Shown here: positions 25,390 to 37,577 of the stretch, piece after piece
Layout: each line of letters starts with the position of its first letter
Numbering within the stretch: position 1 is the stretch's first letter
DNA from: Triplophysa rosa
Taxonomy: Eukaryota; Chordata; Actinopteri; Cypriniformes; Nemacheilidae
Assembly: GCF_024868665.1 (NCBI RefSeq)
Contig: NC_079896.1
Span: 1,209,036-1,273,035 of the forward strand
DNA length: 64,000 nt
Reading direction: 5' to 3'
Notes under the pieces: model-generated
Database searches by the model: none
Told to the model about the DNA's origin: nothing
What the model saw: only the letters and a program-made list of their open reading frames with translations
Translations under genes and position numbers: made by a program

Positions 25390-26230
25390 AATAGCCGGTA
25401 CAAATGGCATTCCAAGGTTGACCCAGACCTGATTGTTTGGATGATTGAGACGGGGTCACAGCAGTATGACTTCTGCCCCTCTGAAAGTGTTTCTGACTGG
25501 GCCGTTGAATAGCCGCCCGGGTCTATAATTACCGGGTTCATTGCCCGGCCTATTGTCATGCACAGACGTCCAGGCACGACCCAGGGAGCGCAGACAACAT
25601 GCCAAACTAAATGTGGGGTGTGGCGGGTCACCTCCATCTCCATCTCTTGATAATTACCCACAAGCCTCAGTCAGGGAAGTCGGGAGGGGGAGGTTCCAAC
25701 ACAAAAGAAAAAACTATGCCGAACACATAGCTACATAATGACTCGTCTTACAATGGAACATACCTGTTTCTTTTTGCTTTATAATTACCGTGAATGAGAG
25801 CAGGTGGGGTGCAGTTAAGAAGAACTGCTACAGAAGAGACATTAAAGTCGAGATCTGGCCACGATAAGAGGAGAAATCTCTTTTGTCGAAGGCGTCGCTT
25901 TGCACACCGTCCACATTTCGAAACGTTGTGCAATGCGTTTCAAATGAACTTTTGCTACTGGAATGTTTGCTTGAGCGGAGGGTCGCGCTTCTGTTTGATC
26001 GCAGGATGAAAGTTATGGCACATCCTGTGTGGCTTTTCATATACGGTGCTGTATATAAGACATAAAAACCACTTTCTTTCATCCTCGGGGCAGCAGTTAC
26101 CTGCTGAGACCAAAGACTGTAATTAACTAAGAGGAGGTAAAAGTGTTGCAGGTAAAGCCGAATATAGAGCCCGTCAGAGTGACTTCTGTCAACTTGTGCC
26201 CTCGGCTCAAAAGCGGGATTAAATTAGTCA
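25390..26230. other. Candidate conserved non-coding cluster
   Basis: Two adjacent high-complexity blocks (25390-25700 and 26090-26230). They contain AT-rich transcription-factor-like words ('ctataattaccgggttcattg', 'ttgataattaccc', 'tgtaattaactaag', 'gattaaattagtcatcgg') set in GC-rich sequence, with no dispersed repeat. TAATTA-type cores recur four times. The pattern resembles fish enhancer sequence near developmental regulators. The minus-strand frame 25332-25661 lacks any domain. Confidence 0.35.
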
Positions 26231-26302
26231 TCGGCTCCTCGCTTTGTGTTTGTTCACCTATATGTAATGTGCCAACAGCCAGAAGGCCTGTGTTATGAAG
26301 AT

Positions 26303-27252
<950 letters not shown>

Positions 27253-27654
27253 ACAGTGTTTCTTTAGCATTCACTGAAGAATTTTTTTTTTAATGTAAGC
27301 TGGAAAAACAGAAATATACTGTAAAACATATTAAATAGTTTTCCCTTTTTTTCTTATAAATTTGTTGTCTTTTCCTGTAATTTTACAGTTTTTGACCGTA
27401 TTTAAAAAATAAACTGTAAAAAGAAATCTTGCAGCTGGGCCACCATAAAGAAACTGTAAAATAACGCGTTTTCCCTGTAAAATTACACGATTCCCTAGTT
27501 TTCCTGTAAATTTGCGGTCTTTTTCTGTAATTTTACATTTTTGACCGTATTTCAAAAATACATACAAACGGTACAATTTTTGACATTTTACGTGGCAATT
27601 CTGTAAAACAAATAATAGGCAAATTCTGTAAAATTATGTTTTTTTACAGTGTTG
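27253..27654. mobile_element. DNA element with internal 150-bp tandem duplication
   Basis: Rich in 'ctgtaaaatta' and 'aattttacag' words and ending 'tttttttacagtg' at 27654. The words 'ctgtaattttac' (27375 and 27525) and 'gaccgtattt' (27393 and 27543) recur exactly 150 bases apart, so the interior is a tandem duplication. The two units are split by 'gcagctgggccaccataaa'. A relative at 34700-34925 shares 'ggcagctggggcggcagaaa' and 'gttttgactatat'. No transposase frame. Confidence 0.55.
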
Positions 27655-27719
27655 GTAAACATGAAATTAGAACTTTTTTTGCTCTGAGGTTGCTTTATCT
27701 TACAGCTCGGGAGACTCAA

Positions 27720-28110
27720 AGAGACATTGAGATCTCCTGAAACTTTAGACTAGACAAATTACAGGAAGATATATATGATGAAAAGGAGTTAATCAGATGA
27801 AATATAAAATAAATCTTTCCTAAGAAGGAGAAATCACAGATGAGATCTCTTCAATAGCTTAGTTATTTTCTCTCCATTTAATCTTATTGATGTCTATGAG
27901 ACATCTGTGTCTCAGATATTTCTCCTGAGAAAAAGATTCAGAAATCTCACGAATGTGTCAGTCATTAGAGTTTGAGAAGAGATGTCAACAATGTGTCAAA
28001 CTGAGCTCAGAAGTCTGCAATCAAAAGACAATATTATTGAAGATCTCAATATGATCTCAAGCATTTCTCATCTCCTTTAAACAAACCCAGATTATTTTAA
28101 AAATGAAAAT
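27720..28110 (-). repeat. Inverted copy of the GAGATCTC dispersed repeat
   Basis: In reverse complement the words run as at 35790-36165: 'gagaaatgcttgaga..atattgagatctt', 'gacttctgagctcagtttgacacattgttgacatctcttctcaaa', 'tctgaatctttttctcaggagaaatatctgagac' and 'catctcattgatgtctat'-like wording. Confidence 0.65.
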
Positions 28111-28339
28111 GAGCTTTAACATGAGGTAAACAAAGTTACACTTACAAAACGTTTAGAGAGAAATGCATTTAAGTCTCAAAATTAGGTCACTCATGAATCC
28201 AAATAACGTTGTACTGTATGTACAGTAAAAACACCATATTGCAAAAACTGAAGGAGCTTTAGAAATGCATGATTCTCATTAATGGACGAAAAATCTCACC
28301 TACTGTATATAACAAGAAAAGCTTTTTTATAGAAGCACA

Positions 28340-28660
28340 GAAAAACAGGGCTGTAACCACATCACTGGTAATTGCAGTTTGGCAGGTGTGTCATAATGAT
28401 GAGCAGAGATAGAGAAGCAACAGGATGCAAATTCATTTTGGCCTCGGGCTCTTCCAGCCGCGCTGCATTCACCGCAATTAAGACTCTACCACTTTCTTTC
28501 TACAACAGGGGTCAGATTCCCTACACATCATCCCAATGTGACACCAAAGATCTGAGAGAGCAGCTCGGCGTGTCAAAACTCGACGCGAGCCGGGGTGGCG
28601 ATGAAGAGGAAGAATTGGATGAACCGTGATAGACATCAGAAATCTGGGAAAGAAAAACAC
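28340..28660. other. Candidate conserved non-coding element
   Basis: High-complexity text with words such as 'ggtaattgcagtttggcagg', 'cataatgatgagcag', 'gatgcaaattcattttgg' (POU-like) and 'accgcaattaagac'. The plus-strand frame 28372-28629 through it has no domain. Inference only. Confidence 0.32.
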
Positions 28661-30639
28661 ACTCTCGTTCTGCCAAGAACACAGGGAGGATATGAAAGCC
28701 AGGCAGGTTCTTTATGGAGATTGTGCAACCCGCGTTTGTGTGGGAAAGAGATCAGAAAATAAATGAAACGATTAACGTCTTTAATAGTGACCCCGTCTAT
28801 GAAACGCTTTATCCGCTCCGCCCTCGCATGAAATAAAAAAAGTCAAAGAGTTTACCTGATGTTTAAAGCGCTCGACCGGGATGATTGTACTTCCACCCCG
28901 CCCCGAACTCTTTCTATCCCATAATGCCTCAGGCTACAGCGCCACACCTCAACAACAACACCCCTATGGGTGGGAGGGTCGGTAAAGAGCGGGGTAATTA
29001 AACTTTTACATTTCTCTGTGTAAATCAACTTACTGTCAGACATTCGTTCTGTGGAAAAAAGTGGGAAGAGCTTAAAACACAAAGAGAAGAAAGAAGTTAA
29101 ACACTTTGAGGCAAAGTCAGTGTATAAATTCCTCTTTCTCTAACTGGGACCTGACACGTTTAATGGCAAAATATGACATTCATTACAAAATAACCTTCAA
29201 AAATGTAAAATTCGAAAGCACAAAGATTTTATTATATGATATATTATATGGGCGGCAATGTTTTCTGTTTATTTAGTGTATATATAGATTATTTCAACCC
29301 TGTTACCAAAATTCAGGAAGTTGAAATGCCCTTTAAAACCTTGTTTAATGTGATTTATTTTCTAGAATTAAACATTATATGTGGCTTCTACATGCATTGT
29401 TTTTTAGTAAACAAATTGTAATTTTAATACAATATTTTCTTCAACACTAGCCGACTAGACCTAAAAGTGAGTTATAATAAAAGGGGCTTAACTTCGCTTT
29501 ACTGTTAAACATATTTTTTATTTTTTTATTACAATATTAAGAAAAGTTATGTTTCTGCATAATTACTGTAGTCGTCTTTAAAAACAAAAAGGAAAAAACA
29601 CCCATTATGTTATTCAGCGAATCATTGAAAATTCAAGCGTTTCTGGGTTTGCGTATAGATACCATAGGTGGCATATTTTCTTCTAACAGTGTTTTGTAAT
29701 TGAAAATCATGTATTTTAGTGTTGACATGATTAGCGTGCTTCTGTTGGCTTCAAAGCCGTCCCCATGCAGCTGTGTTGATACTGATGAATTTACATCCAT
29801 ACAGCCCGAGGCCGACCGTCACATCACTGAGATCACATGCCTCCAACAAGCCAAATAATATCTGTGCCGAGACGTTCAAAGTGAACCCAGCATGCTTCTT
29901 TCATTTACAAGACTTGAACCCAAAGTCATGCAAGTTTTGATTTTAAATCTGGTGGTTACAAGTATTCCTTAAACATGTGCAAAACTCACAGTAAGAACTG
30001 TATGGAAGTTTTATACTTTCACAAACGCATTCATTTACATTTATGCATTTGGCGGCGGACACGTTTATTCCATCTATACATTGTGTTATCAGTGTGCACG
30101 GGATAAATTAAACAGCCCAGAGTGTTTGCAAATATATGTCCAGAAGCAAGACGTCTATGAATGATTTCTTTATATAGACTTGCACAGCTGATTTGCCTCA
30201 CCAGATCATTCCACAAACCGCTCAGGATTTAAGACATGTCATCATTTGAATTACCCAACGGGATCTGAATATGTAAAGTATTTAACAGCTTTGCACCTGT
30301 AATTTACAAAAGCCCAAGACAGAATAATTGACGAGTGTGTGATATGTCATGTTCATTGGTGCTGAGACTTCAGATGAACAAAATCCATTGGTTGTGTGCT
30401 TTAAAGATGAAGGAAGAGGAAATGTTTTGTTAGGTAAAGATTCTGATCTGCATGTAAGTGTGAAGCTCATATGTCAAAAAGGTTTTACATACATATATAG
30501 TGACTATACAGTAATGAGCTGTTGCTCTCCAGGTTCAGCGTAAAGAACAAGACTTAAGAATTAGACTGCATTTGATGTTTGAAAAGATGTTCTTTTTTAA
30601 TAAAATGCAACAATAAATAAATATAATATCCATCTAGAT
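28661..30639. other. Non-coding stretch, one repeat fragment
   Basis: Mostly unique AT-rich DNA. At 30030-30100 'catttacatttatgcatttggcggcggacacg' is a decayed start of the repeat seen at 11616-11790. No gene. Confidence 0.45.
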
Positions 30640-31227
30640 TATATGGACAAAAGTATTTGGAATCCATCTTTTAATAAACATGTTGATCTATTAAACAAAT
30701 ATGAATGCTATACCATACAACAGCATATCAAGAGTTTATTGGCAAAAACAAAAAAATATCAATTTTATTATGTTATCGTTATGTAGGGGATAATGTACAG
30801 GCAGCCGGTTGTTATCGCAGAAAAAAGCCCAGACAGTCTGTCTTGCGTCACACTGAAGGGGCTTATTTCGCGATAACAGACGGCTGCTTGTACATTATCC
30901 CGCTTATTACACGACTACTTGCCACAATTAGAAAAAAACTAACATGAAATGTGAATTTGAAATATTTGATTAGCTCATTTTTACCGAATGCGGACCTTCC
31001 GCGAGGAAAAGACGTTAACTTTCGGTTTTAAGGTAAGAAACGACGTTCAAACGTCCCGAACAGGCAACTTGGTTTAATCATTTGTAAATATAATGTCATA
31101 TATGTTATTAAAAGACGTATTTATGTTTAATTTGTCTAAAAAAAAAACCTGTCAAAATGATTTGCTGCATCCAGATTACCGTGTATCCACAAAACCTGTT
31201 CATAATACCAATACTTTTGTCCATATA
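30640..31227. mobile_element. Tc1/mariner-like non-autonomous element, about 588 bp
   Basis: The left end reads TATGGACAAAAGTATTTGG and the right end in reverse complement reads TATGGACAAAAGTATTGG. TA sits at both outer edges, as expected for Tc1/mariner insertion. No transposase remains. The interior contains a separate 115-bp palindrome (30787-30901). Confidence 0.72.
30787..30901. mobile_element. 115-bp palindrome nested in the Tc1-like element
   Basis: Starts GGGATAATGTACA and ends TGTACATTATCCC. The arms continue 'gcagccggttgttatcgc' against inverted 'gcagccgtctgttatcgcg', then 'agccc' and 'gggct'. Either a nested MITE or an integral hairpin of the host element. The 80-codon frame through it is a by-product of the palindrome. 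Confidence 0.7.
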
Positions 31228-32135
31228 GCATATATAACTAGTATTTATAACTATAATCCATCCGCCCATCTCTGTGCAAATGCGTGTGGTTGCACACCCA
31301 CAACAATGCGCAGTATTCTTCTCTTTAGCATAATATCAGCGCTTTATAAAGCCCTCTGTACTTTGAAGAATGTTGTTTACGGAGGACACTTAAGCCCGTA
31401 AAGTTTCTCTCCGTCACTCACTGACTTAATTAAACTGCTGTGAGTTTGTATGTGAACTGAGCAGAGATGCTGTCAGTTGTGGCAGGTAATTGCTGCGTTA
31501 TTATCTGGCTTCTTGGCTCATGCTGAGCCGATTCTGAGTGTCACTCATGAACGCAGGACGTTAAAAAGAAAAGCTGTCCCGACAAGTTCTCCGGGACGGG
31601 AGGTTACAAGCATGTGTGTGTGTGTGTGTGCGTGTCATTCTGTGTGTCAACACTGTCATATGGTGTTTATTCTCACTCAAACTCAATTTAACAGCTCTGA
31701 AAAACTATAAAGCATGTCTAACAAATATCCCGCGGGTTTGACGCAAGTATTATCTTAGAAGTACAATGAGCTCTATCACATCTCACATGAACAGGTGACA
31801 ATACAGGTGTGAATAGTAAACACCCAACAGGTGATGTCCTGTTTTGTCAAGCAAATAAACCAAAACGGATATAATTGTAAATATCAATCGTTGATGCAGA
31901 GCAGAGGGTCTTGTGTCACCCGGAAGGGTTTTACTTTAAAGTTAATGAATGCACAGTACCCTGCTTAACACACCCTGACTAAATAAATAAAGATATTGAT
32001 GTTGAGTTATCAACATCTTGTGTTATCCTACTGGTAGATCATCAGCAAGGAAAAGTCTATTACAACATAAAAGAAACAATTAATTTGAATAATATTTAAA
32101 AATTATAATTGAAACAATCAATCTATTTCTTTGAT
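31228..32135. other. Non-coding stretch, no gene seen
   Basis: A GT run at 31613-31630; otherwise unique-looking. Confidence 0.45.
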
Positions 32136-32139
32136 TTAA

Positions 32140-32536
32140 AGGGCCAGTGTGTCATTATTTGGAGGATCTCTTGACAGAAATGCAATATAATATGCATAAC
32201 TTTGTGTTCAGAGGTGTATTAAGACCTTACATAATGAAGCGTTGTGTTTTTATTACCTTATAGAATGAGCTATCTCTATCTACATACACCGCGGGTCTCC
32301 TTCCATGGAGTTCACCATGTTGTTTCTATGGTAGCCCTAAACGGACAAACTGATCTACAGAACGCGTTTCCTAAATACGTTATATCATTCAGCAAAGAAG
32401 TGAAAACGTGACAACATCTTTGTCCCGTGAGAGCCACCGTAGTGCTTTGAAAGTTAGGGGTGAGGGGCGGAGTGAGCCATTGGTTGCAATTCACAAAACC
32501 ACCAGTAGATGCCACTAAAATCTCCATACTGCTCCT
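32140..32536. mobile_element. TTAA-flanked non-autonomous element, 397 bp
   Basis: Bounded by TTAA on each side (32136-32139 and 32537-32540). The ends AGGGCCAGTGTGT and, inverted, AGGAGCAGTATGG are related. Interior words such as 'acataccaccgcgggtctcc'-like and 'tagccctaaacggacaaact' are familiar from a common fish TTAA-targeting element. TTAA duplications fit piggyBac or Kolobok-type transposases acting in trans. No open frame of meaning (minus-strand 32312-32527 is not a gene). Confidence 0.75.
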
Positions 32537-32609
32537 TTAACTTGGGGGATCTTGAGTTTGTAGTCATCTTTCAGAGGTTTTACATCAACTATATTGAAGT
32601 TGATATTAA

Positions 32610-32986
32610 AGGGGTGCTGCAACGGTGTGTCATGCATTCTGACTTCTTTACAATGTTAAACGTGCTGTCTTCTCATGCTTAACATGGTCAACTTGTCAAA
32701 AAACCAGTTGGGCGTATTATGTAGTATTTCTGTGCTCGACACACTCCCCCAGCGATCGTAACACATGTCTGTGTTTTGTTGGCAATGGTTGCGCACGTGC
32801 TTTAGTTCAGCCTACCCCTCCCCCCGCACGCGCCGTATGCTTTCGGAAATAATCGTACAGCTGTATCTGTCTTTTATAAATGTGATCAAACTAAATACTC
32901 TTCGAAGATACAAAGTATGCAATACTACTCTATAGGTACTCAAGATTAATATGAAAATGGAAGAAACCGTGTGTGTTAGGGCCGCT
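32610..32986. mobile_element. Second TTAA-flanked element, 377 bp
   Basis: TTAA at 32606-32609 and 32987-32990. The left end is AGGGGTGCTGC and the right end inverted is AGCGGCCCTAACAC. The interior 'acggtgtgtcatgcattctgactt' and 'cagttgggcgtattatgtagtatttctg' is a recognisable common fish repeat. It differs in sequence from the element only 73 bases upstream. Confidence 0.72.
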
Positions 32987-32990
32987 TTAA

Positions 32991-34069
32991 AGTTCCATTT
33001 TCATCGACCAATCAGAATGGAGTTTTGCAGGAAGCCTTGTAATAAGACATAACCCAAGATGCTGGTCTAAATTATCTCATATATCGAGTTTTATATGTTG
33101 CTATGTTATGTTGAAAATGTGCACCATTTTGTTTCAATATTAAAAGTGATTGCACACTGTTATTTATACAACAGATGTAAGAGTGATCAAATCTATTTTG
33201 TGAATTGTGCTGAATTCAAGATGATAAGTGTTCATGCTTAAAATCAGCGAGAATCATGGTTATATTTCCGTTGTAAATGTACGAGTTTTCGATATATTCT
33301 GAGGATTCATCTTGATCTTTCTCTGCATGTGGATGAGTTACTGTGTGGTCTCTTTTTAACAGCAGAACCACAGAACCCAAACTATAATGATACGGTACGA
33401 GTCCACCCAGGCCTTAATAAAACCCTTTGTGGAAGAGTTAGAGAGATTCACAGCTGAACTTACGATATAAGTCATATGGAATATAACAAAACAGTCAAAC
33501 ATTTGACATTTTCTACGTTTTTCTATCTAAAGATTTAGATAAACGTGCTGTCCGCAGTTCGCAGAGCTCACAGATCTTGACTTCACTGTTGTTGTTGAAT
33601 GAACGTCTGTTCAGCCTTTAAACAAATTCATCTCATGACGCAAAATGTTTTTTTGCATCACATCCAACAACATTACAGAGGAATAAACATTTGCTGCAGG
33701 AACAATCAACAAAGCTGATCATTATTTCCACAAAATACAAATCGCATCTCTTCAATATCTCAACTGTTTCTCCTAGATAACAATAATACGTTTGAACAGA
33801 AAGCAAATGGAAAGTTTTGCTCAAGTGTCCTGCATCTTAGATCTGCCTCCTAAGAAAAAGAACAGACGTGAACTTAAACATTTCTCATTCCAAACTTGGT
33901 ATGTTGTGCACTAAATACTACACACTAATGTTCTGAGAGCGCTTGCTAACAAGCTCACACGTCTCATTCTTCCCTCAATTCTTCTCTTCTAGCTCATGTC
34001 TATGAAAATGTGTGTTATGTGTTCTTAATAAATCAACTTGACTATCACGCCTTTCTAGTGTGATTCATG
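32991..34069. other. Non-coding stretch, no gene seen
   Basis: Unique AT-rich DNA; 'caatatctcaactgtttctcc' near 33750 may be a scrap of the GAGATCTC repeat in inverse orientation. Confidence 0.4.
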
Positions 34070-34360
34070 ACTGAGCTGACAGGTCAAATTGCCGGTGTGG
34101 ATCTCTGGCACGGAATCAGACGAAATTGAGCTGGTTTCGTCCCGAGGCAATATTGGGGGTGAGGGAGGGGAGGCGATGGGAAAAGTGCAGCAGAATTGAC
34201 TTTTTCTCTGATGTGCAAAATAAACCAATATGCAGAAATGTAATAAATACTCATCCGTCCTCTCTTCGTATATATGTCGGCTTTAAAGTATGTACGGTTA
34301 TCTTCATTCCATCTCACGTGCTTTGTTTCACAAAACTACCTCTGTGACTTCATGGGCTGT
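34070..34360. other. Candidate conserved non-coding element
   Basis: High-complexity block ('gccggtgtggatctctggcacgg', 'cccgaggcaatattgggggtgaggg', 'aataaaccaatatgcagaaatg') unlike its AT-rich surroundings. Overlapping short frames on both strands lack any domain. Confidence 0.27.
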
Positions 34361-34699
34361 TCGGTGAGAAAATGATCCAGATAAAAGTTAACATGCACAG
34401 AGAAATACAATGAAGCGTATGCTTAAGTTGAATTAAAACAGTAAATGCAAACCATAACCTGATAATGCATGGGAAACAGATGAGAAATCAACTGAAAGGG
34501 ACTCGCGATTCCTCACAATAATTGTTTTTATACAATTCGCAACATATAAATTTATACAAATTTGATGCATCCAAACAGAGTTGGTGTCACCTAACAACAA
34601 GTGTATGTTAAAGCCGGGACATTTTTTCTCATCCAGCAAAAACAGGTTAAAAACATCACAGTGACTCAAAATACGCAACATACCATCAGGTAAAACGAT

Positions 34700-34925
34700 A
34701 CAGTCACCGTAAAAAAATCACGTGAAAAAACTGACATTTTCTGGCAGCTGGGGCGGCAGAAATATACGTTAAAATAATACACGTTTTCCATGTTTTTCTT
34801 GCAAATTTTCTGTCTTTTTTTGATGGTTTGAATGTTTTGACTATATATTGAAAATATGTAAAAAATCCCAGTAAAAATCCGTAAATTTACGTTTGTTTTG
34901 TAAAATAAATATATATATATATATA
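34700..34925. mobile_element. Degraded relative of the element at 27253-27654
   Basis: Shares 'ggcagctgg.gc..cagaaa', 'cacgttttcc', 'ttttgactatat' and 'aaaatccgtaaatttacg' wording. Ends in a TATATA run (34907-34925). Confidence 0.5.
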
Positions 34926-35789
34926 TTTGGTGCAAAATAATCTAAATCTGAACTTAAATATTATTTATGAGTATATTACTGATACTTATTTTATAGTTTG
35001 TCAAATTAATTCAACATTTTAAAAGTTTGAGGTCATGTAAATAAGTAAACATACAGTATTTCTCTAAAATTGTTTTAAAAGTTGATTGCGACCACATTCA
35101 AAAATAGCATTGCTTCTACTTCAAATGTGCATAAAGAGATGTTAACTTTAAAGATGTGGAAAGTGGTCGTTTTAACAAATGTGTGTTTTTACGATGTACA
35201 TTTTTATGATGGCTGTTTCTACAGCTTCACAAAACAGTGGGAATTTTATCGTATGAAATGACACATCATTTAAGTGTGGTTAAAACGTTAAGATGTGGTA
35301 AAGGCTTTGGTCATATCTCTACCAGAAGTGAAGAAACATAGAAATGAACTTGTTGGAGACTCTTACGCTCCGTCCCACAGTCACATGTGCGTGTAGAAAA
35401 CGAGCATGTACTCGGCTAACCCCAACCCTCGCCGTGTCTCCATTTACACCGCTTTCTATTTCCACGCATGTCAAATGCCGTCTTCACGGTAGCGTTTCAC
35501 AGTTCGTTGCTTGCTCAGCTTGTTTACATGCAATAAATGGATGTGAAAATTAGTGTTGGGTCAGCCGGGACATTTGAAAGCCATTAGCGGGCGAACGCTG
35601 ATGACGGAGCGGCTTCATAACCTCATAAGAACCTGCTGGCTAAAGTTTTCAATTATCCCACGGTGTTTAAATCAACTTTAACTTAGTTTGGTCTAAATGA
35701 ATGCACTTGTGGCAACGTCGTAAGCCAACAAGACTCTTATAAATATTTCCTGAGTACTGTAATCACGGATGGCCAAACTGTAAAAACCA
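34926..35789. other. Non-coding stretch, no gene seen
   Basis: Unique AT-rich DNA, GC-balanced at 35350-35540. The frame 35344-35553 has no domain. Confidence 0.45.
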
Positions 35790-36165
35790 CAGATGAGACG
35801 TCTTAGAATGCTGTTTCCTTTACACATCACTGAGATCAAATGGAGAGCAAATTAAGACCACAGTAATCTCACATGTCTAAACTAATTGTAGATTGTAGAG
35901 GTAAAATAATCTGGATTTGACGAGAAATGTTTGAGTTCAGATTGATTTTTGATTGCAGACTTGACAAATCTGAGCTCAGATTGACACATTGTTGACATCT
36001 CTTCTCAAATTCTGACAGACACATTTGTCCGGTTTCTGACTCTTTTTCTCAGGAGAATTATCTGAGACGCAGATGAGACTTAAGTTAAATTTCCATTTGC
36101 TCTCAATTTCATCTCAATGATGAGAAGTAACTGAGATATTAAAGAGATCTCTTTCTAATGGTTAC
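35790..36165 (+). repeat. Best copy of the GAGATCTC dispersed repeat
   Basis: Order of blocks: 'atggagagcaaattaagaccacagtaatctcacatgtct', 'tagattgtagaggtaaaataatctgg', 'gacgagaaatgtttgagttcagattga', 'tctgagctcagattgacacattgttgacatctcttctcaaat', 'ctgacagacacatttg', 'ctgactctttttctcaggagaa', 'ctgagacgcagatgagacttaag' and 'gagatattaaagagatctc'. It carries no coding sequence, tRNA-like head or clear inverted ends. Other copies: 8085, 11040, 27720 (inverted), 40228, 44745 and 45385. Family not recognised. Confidence 0.6.
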
Positions 36166-36229
36166 ACAGTATTTCTTAAAAAAAGAAAAAAGATACATAT
36201 CTCTACGTTCAAGAGAAAGAATGGTTGTG

Positions 36230-36790
36230 TTGTTCTCGTCTTTGCATGTGGCCTCTCGAGCGATTTGTGCCGACGGCTCTGAAATTTGTTTAGTGTTCTA
36301 AATGTAAAACAAAAAAGCGCCACTCGGGGAAATAATGGATTTTCTGAAGGGGCTCTACGGTGCGGCATACTGTAAAAGAAACGGCCTCGTTGTTAAATCT
36401 ACCATTTCCATCTCACGTTTTTCCAATTACAGTCGGCTCTGAAAGATGTCAGCGTTGTATACAGAAAACATGTTTTCACTAAACGTACGTTCTGCGCTGC
36501 CCCGAACACAACAGGCAGAACCCAGCCGGGGCTTTCTGCGGTCCCTTTTCCCACAGCAAAAAACAGAGTCTCGCTGACAAATAACAGGACCCAGTCGTCC
36601 CCCGGGCGGCCAGCGGCGCAAGCGGATAGGGCTCATGGTTCGCATCACGGCTGGAGAAGCCGTGGAGCTCAGGGCCGACGCTGGATGGCCATGCCACCGT
36701 GACTGCCGGGTGGGAGAGACGCAGGGCGGGCCGGCCTTCAAAAGACTCAGAGCTGTCTAATTTAGTCATATGACGCTGAGGCTGAATGTC
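36230..36790. other. GC-rich candidate conserved non-coding element
   Basis: A 560-bp block of high complexity, distinctly GC-rich at 36480-36740, with CpG-containing words and flanking AT cores. Two overlapping minus-strand frames (36427-36769, about 100 codons) encode Arg/Pro/Ser-rich strings without a domain. I read them as open by composition. An unannotated short CpG island or promoter is the alternative. Confidence 0.35.
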
Positions 36791-37399
36791 CCAGACAACA
36801 ATATGTCATTTTAACGTCATTATGGATGTTTTATTCACAGAGATTTGCGGTGCGGGCTGGTTTGTGAGCACTGGGAGGGTTTTTCCATCCTCTTTCCTTT
36901 CACAATGAATTTCACATGTTACAGTCACAGTGTGAGGCCTCGGCTTTTAAGTGTAAAGTAGCAGAATAATGCGCTTTATATGCTCATAATGAATTGCAAA
37001 TTAAATTACACTGCGGTGGAGTTAAAAGGGACAAGTGTGTTTGTAAGTTGGACGCTGCTGCTGATCGCTGGAAGGTCAAATGTGATTGTTTTCTGTTGGA
37101 CGTACCGCATGTTTATTAATGAGACCAAGACGAGAAATGTTGAAATAAAATCTGTGCTGCTGACATTTATCTAGAGCAATTTAACTCTTTTTTTCGTTTA
37201 ACCCTAAAATTTCAGAAAATTAGACTTGCATATTCAGTATTAGAGTTGGGTTAAGATTCATGGTGTGAGGGTAGTAAAAAAAACTGTATATACTTTAGTA
37301 AATAAATTAATTACATTTTACTTACAGAAGAAAGTTTTTCAAAGCCATATGAAACATTTCATGAGATGAACATTTGGGCTATCAATTATAAATGACATT
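36791..37399. other. Non-coding stretch, no gene seen
   Basis: AT-rich unique-looking DNA. Confidence 0.45.
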
Positions 37400-37577
37400 T
37401 TAAGTCCCCGTGAACCGGAAGTTGCGATCGTTTTTGCTTCCGTATTTTGACGCATTTCCGAGTGAAATGGAATTTCGAATGAGAAAAATAGTGGGCGTGG
37501 CTTTCGTCTTTCTCTGCGATTTGATGTATAAAAACAGCCGTTTTTTGCGTTTTGAAATGGAACTGGCAGCAGACTGA

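Noticed and set aside
30705..30947. 80-codon plus-strand frame
   Set aside because: Covers the 115-bp palindrome of a DNA element; coding by chance.
36427..36769. Two minus-strand frames of about 100 codons in GC-rich DNA
   Set aside because: Arg/Pro/Ser-rich strings, open in two overlapping frames because of base composition; no domain or splice context recognised.
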